NCBI GenBank assembly: GCA_947166165.1
Contig: CAMVDK010000192.1
Location: 1-5,877, forward strand
Direction of reading: 5' to 3'
Length of the DNA stretch: 5,877 nucleotides
Origin: an uncultured Porphyromonadaceae bacterium
Lineage (GTDB): Bacteria > Bacteroidota > Bacteroidia > Bacteroidales > Muribaculaceae
Shown piece after piece: positions 1-5,121 of this stretch (its first letter is position 1; each line of letters opens with the position of its first letter). Below the pieces are notes generated by a model. It ran no database searches. It was not told the origin of the DNA and saw nothing but the letters and a program-made list of their open reading frames with translations. The translations under genes were made by a program, and so were the position numbers.

Positions 1-966
1 CTGCGCGACATGACCGGCGCCGGTCTGAGCGACTGCAAGAAGGCCCTGATCGAGAGCGACAACGATATCGAGAAAGCTAAGGAGCTGATCCGCAAGCGCG
101 GCCAGGCCATCGCCGCCAAGCGCGAGGACCGTGACGCTGCCCAGGGCATCGCCATCGGCAAGAGCGTGGGCAACTTCGCCGCCATCGTGGCCCTGAAGTG
201 CGAGACCGACTTTGTGGCCAAGAACGAGAAGTTTGTCACCCTGGCCAAGGCCATCCTCGACGCCGCTGTGGCCGCCCGTGCCAAGAGCATCGACGAGGTG
301 AACGCGCTGACCGTCGACGGCAAGAGCGTGCCCGACGCCATCACCGCGCTGAGCGGTATCACCGGCGAGAAGATGGAGCTCGGCGCCTATGAGTGCCTCG
401 AGGCTCCCAGCACCGTGTGCTACAACCACTTCAACGGCATGCTCGCCGCTCTGGTGGCCTTCAACCAGGCCGACGTCGACGCCGACGTGGCCAAGGGCAT
501 CGCCATGCAGGTGGCTTCGATGAACCCCATCAAGGCCACCCGCGAGCAGATTCCGCAAGAGACCATCGACAACGAGCTCCGCCTGGCCATCGACAAGAGC
601 CGCGCCGAGCAGGTGCAGAAGGCTGTGGAAGTGGCCCTGAAGAAGGCCGGCTTCAACGCCTACTACTGCGCCACCGAGGAGCATCAGGAAGAGGCCGTGC
701 GCAAGGGCTACATGACCGAGGAGCAACTCGCCCAGGCCAAGAAAATCATGGCCGACACCGCCGCCGAGAAGGAGGCCAACATGCCCGAGCAGATGATTCA
801 GAACATCGCCAAGGGCCGCCTCAACAAGTTCTATCAGGAGAACGTGCTCATGGAGCAGGTCTACGAGGCCGGCGAGAACAAGGAGACCGTGGCTCAGTTC
901 CTGGCCAAGAGCAACAAGGACCTCAAGGCCATCGACCTGAAGCGCGTCAACCTGAACGTGGACTAA
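1..966 (+). CDS. tsf: Elongation factor Ts, 5'-truncated by the window edge
   Basis: EF-Ts is the cytoplasmic guanine-nucleotide exchange factor that releases GDP from EF-Tu during translation elongation. The reading frame is open from base 1, and the first residues (LRDMTGAGLSDCKKAL) are the conserved N-terminal UBA-like segment that normally begins around residue 10. About ten codons, including the start, therefore lie upstream, and the ATG at base 10 is internal. The second hallmark, TDFVAKNE, which contacts EF-Tu, starts about 69 residues into the visible part. The 321 visible residues plus the missing start give about 330, a usual length for Bacteroidota. Codon use is strongly C/G-ending (AAG, CTG, ATC, GCC), as expected for a highly expressed gene. 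In this phylum tsf usually closes a ribosomal-protein operon with rpsB, and the hairpin just downstream fits an operon end. Identification is secure. Confidence 0.97.
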   Translation: MRDMTGAGLSDCKKALIESDNDIEKAKELIRKRGQAIAAKREDRDAAQGIAIGKSVGNFAAIVALKCETDFVAKNEKFVTLAKAILDAAVAARAKSIDEVNALTVDGKSVPDAITALSGITGEKMELGAYECLEAPSTVCYNHFNGMLAALVAFNQADVDADVAKGIAMQVASMNPIKATREQIPQETIDNELRLAIDKSRAEQVQKAVEVALKKAGFNAYYCATEEHQEEAVRKGYMTEEQLAQAKKIMADTAAEKEANMPEQMIQNIAKGRLNKFYQENVLMEQVYEAGENKETVAQFLAKSNKDLKAIDLKRVNLNVD

Positions 967-1001
967 TAAAGGAGTATAAAGTAAAATTGTTTCTATCTAG
1001 G

Positions 1002-1037
1002 CAGGAGCTGCTCGTAAGAGTGGCTCCTGTTGTTTTG
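1002..1037 (+). terminator. Rho-independent terminator after tsf
   Basis: The arms CAGGAGC (1002-1008) and GCTCCTG (1023-1029) pair perfectly. An inner CTC/GAG stem closes on a GTAA tetraloop, separated from the outer stem by a TG/TG internal loop. A T-rich tail (TTGTTTTGT) follows at once. It lies 36 bp after the tsf stop, in the right place to end the tsf transcript. Confidence 0.85.
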
Positions 1038-1069
1038 TCACGGCTTTAATTGTCCCTAATTATTTTGGG

Positions 1070-1102
1070 AAATATTTTGTGTATCTCACACAAAAAGACT
1101 AC
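1070..1102 (+). repeat. Left copy of a 33-bp direct repeat (promoter copy lacking the -7 box)
   Basis: Bases 1070-1102 are identical to 3810-3842, in the same orientation and exactly 2740 bp apart. The copy contains the -33-like TTTTG and the inverted repeat TTTTGTGT-atctc-ACACAAAA (arms 1075-1082 and 1088-1095). Identity stops just after the TAC that opens the -7 element. The right copy reads TACTTTTGC; this one reads TACCCCTCA, so it should not act as a promoter. The stop codon of the minus-strand gene remnant (TAG, complement of 1099-1101) lies inside the repeat. Confidence 0.9.
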
Positions 1103-1503
1103 CCCTCAGCCTTGCAACCAGCAGCAGGAAAGAAGATGGTGTTGCCATTCGGGCCGGTTGTCAGCCGACCCCACACGCCATTGCGATCCTCCCAATGCCA
1201 GTCACATTCGTTTACAAGCTCTTGAATCTGTTCTAAGGATGGCATGCGCGCACTTCCACCCCAATTGACAGCGGCGGCATCGTCGGCAAGGTCCAACTCT
1301 GTCTTGTTGTCAACAAAGCCTTTAAAACCGTCAATTTCGTCGCTGCAGTATTTCGTGAACCCACCGTCACCTTCGTCAAAGTACTTACTGTACCACTTGT
1401 AGTTTTCCCAATTCCACATGTAGACGTCCTTGGGCGCGGTCTCGCCCCAGGCGAAGTAGTCGCCGTAGTCCTCGGGCGAGCTGGCGCCTATATTGCGTGT
1501 GGC
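1099..1503 (-). pseudogene. Severed C-terminal FISUMP-like domain of the BspA-like gene
   Basis: Directly after the TGA of the upstream BspA-like frame, the same frame stays open for 134 more residues. The translation resumes with ATRNIGASSPEDYGDYFAWG and later holds WRMPS-like (ARMPSLEQIQELVNEC), GRLTTGPNGNTIF and PAAG motifs. These belong to the Fibrobacter-succinogenes-major-type domain common in Bacteroidales surface proteins, whose usual opening, WVDLGLPSGTLWATRNIGA, straddles the stop codon here. A downstream ATG at 1419 could in principle start a 106-residue product, but it lies mid-domain and has neither a signal peptide nor a recognisable promoter. The domain also ends early: the usual continuation after PAAG (a W-S-S-S-rich stretch and a final SVRPVR-like motif) is absent, and the frame closes at TAG inside the 33-bp repeat. 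I infer a decaying 3' gene end, unless the TGA is read through. Confidence 0.82.
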
Positions 1504-3186
1504 TCACAGCGTGCCGCTGGACAGACCCAGGTCGACCCAGTCTCCCTGCTCATGCGAACCGCCACCATCCTTGCCCACGATGAAGTTGACGACCACATTC
1601 AGGTCGTCGATGTCGACGTAGCCGTTGCCGTCAACGTCGGCCATGGGCCAGTCGGCCATCGCGGCCTTGTGCACCATGATGTTGATCACGACGTTCAGGT
1701 CGTCGATGTCGACCACGCCATCGCCATTCACGTCGCCCACAGACTCCCCTGCATCTGCGGTGATATTGCTGAAGTTGCTCCAATAAGGTGCGCTGGCATA
1801 GGCTGCCAACGACATTTTGGGCACATGGAGGGCGGCAGTGTATTGCGTAAAAGCGTTTTCGTCACATGTTGGCGGCGTGGTGGCGTAGGAATAAACTTTA
1901 TCTTTGGGCGAAAGGCGCAGTCCTTTGATTCCTGTGATACCACTTTGGATTAAAACAGTATTGAATGATAACACAGAAAGATGCTTCACTTTTAACTCGC
2001 CATTACCTGCTAATATTAATGAAGACAAGCCGCTGCAACCATAGAAGGCATCACCGCCGATGGTTTTCACGGAGTTGGGGATGGTCAGCGAGCCGCTAAA
2101 GCCGCTGCAAGCATAGAAGGCAGAGCGGCCGATGCAGGTCACGGAATTGGGGATGGTCAGCGAGCCGATGAAGCCGCTGCAACCATCGAAAGCATAGTCG
2201 CCGATGGTTTTCACCGACTTAGGGATGGTCAGCGAGCCGGTAAAGCCGCTGCAACCAGAGAAGGCATATGTGCCGATTTCGGTCAGCGAGTTGCCGATGG
2301 TCAGCGAGCCGGTGAAGCCGCTGCAATCACAGAAGGCTTCCCAGCCGATGGAGGTCACCGAGTTGGGGATGGTCAACGAGCCGGTAAAACCGCTGCAACC
2401 ATGGAAGGCCTCGTCGCCGATGGAGGTCACCGAGTTAGGGATTGTAAATGTTTTAATACCGCATATAAGGGTGTTTGTGGCAGTCTCTATCACGCAGTTA
2501 CAATTATCCCGAGAATCATATACTGGATTGCCTTGTGCAACAACAAGTCTATCAAACCCCACACAATTACTAAACGCACAAACACCGATTCTGGAAACCG
2601 AGTTGGGGATGGTCAGCGAGCCGCTGAAGCCGCTGCAGGCTCTAAAGGCACTTTCGCCGATGGAGGTCACCGAGTTGCCGATGGTCAGCGAGGTGAAGCC
2701 GCTGCAACCAGCGAAGGCATAGCCGCTGATTCCGGTCACGGAGTTGCCGATGGTCAGCGAGCCGGTGAAACCGCTGCAAGCAGCGAAGGCAAAGTCGTCG
2801 ATGTAGGTCACCGACTCGGGGATGACCAGCGAGCCGGTGAAGCCGTCGCAATCATAGAAGGCATAGCTGCCGATGTAGGTCACCGAGTTGGGGATAGTCA
2901 GTGTGCCTGTGAAGCCGCTGCTACCACGGAAGGCAAACCCGCCGATTTTGGTCACGGAGTAGGTTGTGCCGCTATGCGTCACCGTCGATGGTATAGTGAG
3001 TGAACCACTGGCGTTGGGATATGAAACGGAGTTGCCATAAGGATCTCGTTCATATGTCACCGTAACCGAGATGCTATCGGCATTGATATCGTAGGCGATG
3101 CCGCCTTCCATGAAGTCGTAGGCCGATGCCGATGATGCTAGAAAGGCTATAAAAGCCAAAAGAAGCAGTTTGTTGGAAGTTTTCAT
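1504..3186 (-). CDS. Secreted BspA-like leucine-rich-repeat protein with dockerin-type EF-hands
   Basis: The start is placed at the ATG at 3186 rather than the one at 3222: it gives a proper signal peptide (MKTSNKLLLLAFIAFLASSASA, likely cut after residue 22) and lies 34 bp below a consensus promoter. The product is 560 residues. Residues about 60-94 form a degenerate first repeat. Residues 95-389 hold about eleven LRR_5/BspA-type repeats of 23-24 residues (SLTIPNSVTSIG..AF.GCSGFTG), with a non-repeat island containing GNPVYDSRDNCNC in the middle. A capping region with YATTPPTC follows. Two calcium-loop motifs then resemble a type I dockerin: D485-x-N487-x-D489...D496 and D517-x-D519-x-N521...D528, each ending in VDIDDLN. 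BspA-type repeats are known in surface proteins that bind host matrix or other cells; that role here is inference. The frame stops at TGA within DLGLSSGTL, where the family has Trp, so the gene was probably longer (see 1099-1503). The final ~13 residues are the stub of that lost domain. Confidence 0.88.
   Translation of the reverse strand: MKTSNKLLLLAFIAFLASSASAYDFMEGGIAYDINADSISVTVTYERDPYGNSVSYPNASGSLTIPSTVTHSGTTYSVTKIGGFAFRGSSGFTGTLTIPNSVTYIGSYAFYDCDGFTGSLVIPESVTYIDDFAFAACSGFTGSLTIGNSVTGISGYAFAGCSGFTSLTIGNSVTSIGESAFRACSGFSGSLTIPNSVSRIGVCAFSNCVGFDRLVVAQGNPVYDSRDNCNCVIETATNTLICGIKTFTIPNSVTSIGDEAFHGCSGFTGSLTIPNSVTSIGWEAFCDCSGFTGSLTIGNSLTEIGTYAFSGCSGFTGSLTIPKSVKTIGDYAFDGCSGFIGSLTIPNSVTCIGRSAFYACSGFSGSLTIPNSVKTIGGDAFYGCSGLSSLILAGNGELKVKHLSVLSFNTVLIQSGITGIKGLRLSPKDKVYSYATTPPTCDENAFTQYTAALHVPKMSLAAYASAPYWSNFSNITADAGESVGDVNGDGVVDIDDLNVVINIMVHKAAMADWPMADVDGNGYVDIDDLNVVVNFIVGKDGGGSHEQGDWVDLGLSSGTL
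1560..1743 (-). other. Duplicated dockerin-like calcium-binding loops (protein domain)
   Basis: On the minus strand this part of the BspA-like gene encodes two copies of (V/A)DV(N/D)G(D/N)G.VDIDDLNVV. Acidic residues sit at loop positions 1, 3, 5, 9 and 12, as in dockerin type I EF-hands. The DNA coding for VDIDDLN is nearly identical in the two copies (about 1692-1714 and 1600-1622). In Bacteroidales such modules are common on exported proteins even without recognised cellulosomes, so the partner is unknown. Confidence 0.8.
2020..2904 (-). repeat. 72-bp tandem coding repeats of the LRR region
   Basis: Units of 72 bp (one of 69 bp) encode the 23-24-residue LRR_5 repeats. On the plus strand they show as recurring GGTCAGCGAGCCG, AAGCCGCTGCAACC and GAGTTGGGGATGG blocks. 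A divergent island at about 2440-2590 interrupts the array; it encodes the NPVYDSRDNC segment. Near-identity between neighbouring units implies recent duplication or gene conversion and makes the unit number prone to change. Confidence 0.88.
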
Positions 3187-3219
3187 TATAATAAAATTTA
3201 GAATAATAGAATTTCTCGA

Positions 3220-3249
3220 CAAAGTTACAAATAAAATCGAAAAAACAAC
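3220..3249 (-). promoter_or_regulatory. Bacteroidota promoter of the BspA-like gene
   Basis: On the minus strand a -7 element TAACTTTG (3227 to 3220) matches TAnnTTTG. A -33-like GTTG (3249 to 3246) lies 18 bp upstream, slightly short of the usual 19-21. The predicted transcription start near 3213 leaves a leader of about 27 nt before the ATG at 3186, and this supports the chosen start. The -33 element touches the stop codon of the small upstream gene. Confidence 0.68.
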
Positions 3250-3443
3250 TACTTTTGGAGGAATATTTCACGTGAGAGCACTTTTTTCTCGTTACGCGGC
3301 ACATCGTCGTGATTATGCCCTTTGGTGGGATTCAGGCCTGCTGGGACTGTGGTTTGGCCGTTGTTCTCGTTGCCTGTGTATAACGGCACGAAGGCCATGA
3401 CTACCACAAGCAGCAGGACGATATGTTTAGCAGATGCCTTCAT
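3249..3443 (-). CDS. Small putative exported protein, 64 aa, unknown function
   Basis: A 64-residue frame starts MKASAKHIVLLLVVVMAFVP: a short basic N-terminus followed by a hydrophobic core, as in a signal peptide or single membrane anchor. The remainder is short and polar (GNENNGQTTVPAGLNPTKGHNHDDVPRNEKKV). I recognise no family. The case for a real gene rests on a near-perfect promoter ending 51 bp upstream, the export-like N-terminus, and its position 62 bp ahead of the similarly oriented BspA-like gene. It could instead be the leftover 5' end of a larger surface-protein gene whose remainder was lost, because the C-terminal part shows no domain. The upstream ATG in the leader (ATGAGATGA) closes immediately and is not used. 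There is no Shine-Dalgarno, as is usual in this phylum. Confidence 0.55.
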   Translation of the reverse strand: MKASAKHIVLLLVVVMAFVPLYTGNENNGQTTVPAGLNPTKGHNHDDVPRNEKKVLSREIFLQK

Positions 3444-3493
3444 CTCATTGTTGATGATATGCGATGATTGTCATTTATGCTGTAATGTTGTTG

Positions 3494-3525
3494 CAAAATT
3501 AGTTGTAATTTTCGAAAGTCACAAA
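3494..3525 (-). promoter_or_regulatory. Bacteroidota promoter of the 64-aa gene
   Basis: Minus strand: TTTG (3525 to 3522), 20-bp spacer, TAATTTTG (3501 to 3494). Both elements and the spacing match the TTTG-N19-21-TAnnTTTG consensus. The predicted start near 3487 gives a leader of about 44 nt to the ATG at 3443. A second -7-like TAGATTTG overlaps the -33 box (3529 to 3522), with ATTG 20 bp further up; it is a weaker alternative. Confidence 0.75.
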
Positions 3526-3529
3526 TCTA

Positions 3530-3809
3530 AAATCTCCACCCCGATAAATCAATATATTTATGATATTCAATCGGTTAGATGGTTTTTCGACGCTCCATGC
3601 AATTGCTTGAAATCACATGAGGGCTTGAAGGTGGAATGTTTGTCAGTTGGTGCCCGCCAGTGGGCAGCTATGCATATCAATTGGTTCATGATACCATAGC
3701 CGTTCTGTTCGTCTATGAGTCTAAGATGCTTCGAAGCCGCGCTCTCCGGCATCAGAGCTGGACAGCAAAAATAGTCGGCATGACTTTTAGTTGCAGATTT
3801 TTTTGTGGA
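3530..3809. other. Intergenic block between divergent promoters, no supported gene
   Basis: This stretch separates the minus-strand promoter of the 64-aa gene from the plus-strand promoter of the 337-aa gene. Open frames of 88 aa (minus, 3833-3567) and 72 aa (plus, 3636-3854) cross it. Both overlap the right 33-bp repeat and promoter; they have no signal peptide, no recognisable motif and Cys/His-rich composition. Base composition is mixed, AT-rich near 3540-3570 and balanced near 3580-3780. That could mean an eroded insertion or gene remnant, but I cannot identify one. Confidence 0.5.
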
Positions 3810-3842
3810 AAATATTTTGTGTATCTCACACAAAAAGACTAC
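3810..3842 (+). repeat. Right copy of the 33-bp direct repeat (within an active-looking promoter)
   Basis: Identical to 1070-1102. The inverted repeat TTTTGTGT-atctc-ACACAAAA (3815-3822 and 3828-3835) covers the -33 box and part of the spacer. The copy ends two bases into the TAnnTTTG element, which here continues as TTTTG. Confidence 0.9.
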
Positions 3843-3847
3843 TTTTG
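3816..3847 (+). promoter_or_regulatory. Promoter of the 337-aa gene with an embedded palindrome
   Basis: TTTG (3816-3819), 20-bp spacer, TACTTTTG (3840-3847): a full match to the Bacteroidota sigma-70-type consensus. The predicted transcription start is near 3854, giving a leader of about 26 nt before the ATG at 3880. The 8-bp-arm palindrome (3815-3835) overlaps the -33 box and sits where a repressor would block polymerase. Operator function is inference only. Confidence 0.78.
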
Positions 3848-3879
3848 CACATAGTTATTATTCAACAAAATCTACAGCG

Positions 3880-4893
3880 ATGAAAAAGATTGCCCAACTA
3901 CTGTTACTCGCCTTCGGCCTGTGTTCGGCCACGACCTATGCCTCGGTGAATCTTGAGTCCTACATGGGCGGCGACGGCGTGATGGACAAAGCCGACGCCA
4001 AGCAGGTGCTCGGCCCGGTGTATCTGCACCACATCGACCAGCTCGACAAGGTGGACACCGAGGTGGCGAAACTGGTGAAACTCAGCGACAAGAACATTGC
4101 CATTGTGTATGTGGGGCGACTGGAGGACAACTACAGCACCGAAATCTACACCCTCATACTCGACAAACAGTGGAACTTCATCGACGGTGCGCTGCTGGGC
4201 TATGAAGGCGACCCGGTGCTGATGGAAATCGCCGCGCCGCAAAACGACGTGGCTTACCGCACCGACGACACGCAGACCTACAAAATTCATGGCGACACCA
4301 TCAAGGTGATGCGCACCTACCAGTTCTGCTCCACGGCCAAAGGCGGCGATTACTTCATCAAGGAAGGCACCGTGGTCAGCAGCCTGCTCATCCGCAAGGA
4401 CGGCCAGCTGTCGCCCCTGCCAGTTGAAGCCACGGCCGTCATGACCGAAGGCGACGCCAACTACCTGAGCGAACAGCACAAGGAGCCCACCAAAACCACG
4501 ACCAAAGGCGAGTTCGACGGCTACGGCATGAACATGATGCGCATCTCGCAGACGCCCGTCAGCATGAAGCTCGACATGGCTAAGCTCAACAAAGACGCGG
4601 CCTCGGTGAAGAACGCCCGCAAGAACAGCTCCGACAAACGCGTCCACATCAAGGCGGTGCTGTCGGCCCGATGGATTGTCAACACCGGCCTGCGCGAGGG
4701 CGGCGACTTCCTCACATGGATTGCCCAGCACCCCCAGGAAGAGAACTTCACCCCGCTGCTGCTCGAAGCCCTTCGCGATAGCGGAATGGGTGAGGCCGAA
4801 TGGCTGCAGCAGCAAGTGGATGCCCTCAAGGACAAGAAAGTCCGCAAATGGTGGCAGACGTGGATGACCGAAAACCAGGCCGCCCTTCGCTGA
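3880..4893 (+). CDS. Exported protein of unknown function, 337 aa
   Basis: The frame is open from 3805, but the start is set at 3880 because the earlier ATG lies within the promoter and the ATG at 3880 opens a clear signal peptide (MKKIAQLLLLAFGLCSATTYA, likely cut after residue 21). No lipobox is convincing around Cys15, so a periplasmic or secreted soluble protein is more likely than a lipoprotein. The mature N-terminal half looks beta-rich (IAIVYVGRLEDNYSTEIYTLILDKQWNFIDG, broken here by many Tyr and Asp). A basic, Lys/Asn-rich linker follows around residues 205-255, then a helical C-terminus rich in Trp, Gln and Lys (WLQQQVDALKDKKVRKWW). I recognise no domain family and assign no function. 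Codon use is C/G-ending like tsf, so it looks native rather than recently acquired. A strong promoter precedes it and a long hairpin follows it, which suggests a single-gene transcript. Confidence 0.85.
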   Translation: MKKIAQLLLLAFGLCSATTYASVNLESYMGGDGVMDKADAKQVLGPVYLHHIDQLDKVDTEVAKLVKLSDKNIAIVYVGRLEDNYSTEIYTLILDKQWNFIDGALLGYEGDPVLMEIAAPQNDVAYRTDDTQTYKIHGDTIKVMRTYQFCSTAKGGDYFIKEGTVVSSLLIRKDGQLSPLPVEATAVMTEGDANYLSEQHKEPTKTTTKGEFDGYGMNMMRISQTPVSMKLDMAKLNKDAASVKNARKNSSDKRVHIKAVLSARWIVNTGLREGGDFLTWIAQHPQEENFTPLLLEALRDSGMGEAEWLQQQVDALKDKKVRKWWQTWMTENQAALR

Positions 4894-4914
4894 AGCCACG
4901 CTGCATCAAGCCAA

Positions 4915-4962
4915 GCGAGAAGCCTGCGCCGGCGCACCATCGCGCCGGCGCAGGCTTCTCGC
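4915..4962. repeat. Perfect 21-bp-arm GC-rich inverted repeat (hairpin)
   Basis: Arms 4915-4935 and 4942-4962 are perfectly complementary (GCGAGAAGCCTGCGCCGG... paired with ...CCGGCGCAGGCTTCTCGC) around the 6-nt loop ACCATC. It lies 22 bp after the stop of the 337-aa gene. No T-tract follows on either strand, so it is not a classical intrinsic terminator. It may be a Rho-assisted terminator, an mRNA 3'-end stabiliser or a REP/MITE-like palindrome. Confidence 0.85.
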
Positions 4963-5046
4963 ATCCCGCCCCCCGTTCTAAAGCCCTCACCTCACCGCGG
5001 GCCGCTCGCAACTTGACGCGCTAACGCGACCTTTTTTCATACAGAA
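4963..5046. other. Short intergenic stretch with a T-run
   Basis: Between the long hairpin and the next promoter there is a C/G-rich stretch, then a weak CGCG-ctaa-CGCG hairpin (5018-5029) followed 3 bp later by TTTTTT. This could be a weak plus-strand terminator for read-through from the upstream gene; the 4-bp stem is too short to be sure. Confidence 0.3.
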
Positions 5047-5078
5047 TTTGCGGAATTCAAAATTAAAGACTAATTTTG
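5047..5078 (+). promoter_or_regulatory. Promoter of the PDDEXK_2 gene
   Basis: TTTG (5047-5050), 20-bp spacer, TAATTTTG (5071-5078): a perfect match to the Bacteroidota consensus. The predicted start near 5085 gives a leader of about 37 nt to the ATG at 5122. The leader holds out-of-frame ATGs at 5093 and 5097. Confidence 0.8.
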
Positions 5079-5121
5079 CCCCTGCATCAGCGATGAATGC
5101 CACCAAAACTAATAAACAGTT

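Noticed and set aside
198..1049. Long plus- and minus-strand open frames overlapping tsf (198-392, 393-1049, 420-656)
   Set aside because: Arg- or Ser-rich translations of a GC-rich gene read in the wrong frame; the tsf frame is unmistakable.
2020..2904. Regularly spaced repeats that could suggest a CRISPR array
   Set aside because: The repeats are contiguous 72-bp coding units without unique spacers, and they translate into a clear LRR_5 pattern.
1552..3003. Plus-strand open frames across the BspA-like gene (1552-1953, 2204-2722, 2401-3003)
   Set aside because: Their periodic translations simply mirror the 72-bp repeats of the minus-strand gene; no start signals or promoters were found for them.
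3250..3257. Plus-strand TACTTTTG resembling a -7 box
   Set aside because: No TTTG lies 19-21 bp upstream and no plus-strand gene follows; it falls within the end of the small minus-strand gene.
3567..3833. Minus-strand 88-aa frame in the intergenic block
   Set aside because: It starts inside the plus-strand promoter and repeat, and has no promoter, motif or export signal. It could be part of a dispersed non-coding repeat, but I cannot show this.
3904..4964. Minus-strand open frames of 331 and 147 aa opposite the 337-aa gene
   Set aside because: Antisense shadows caused by C/G-ending codons; the plus-strand frame has the signal peptide and the promoter.
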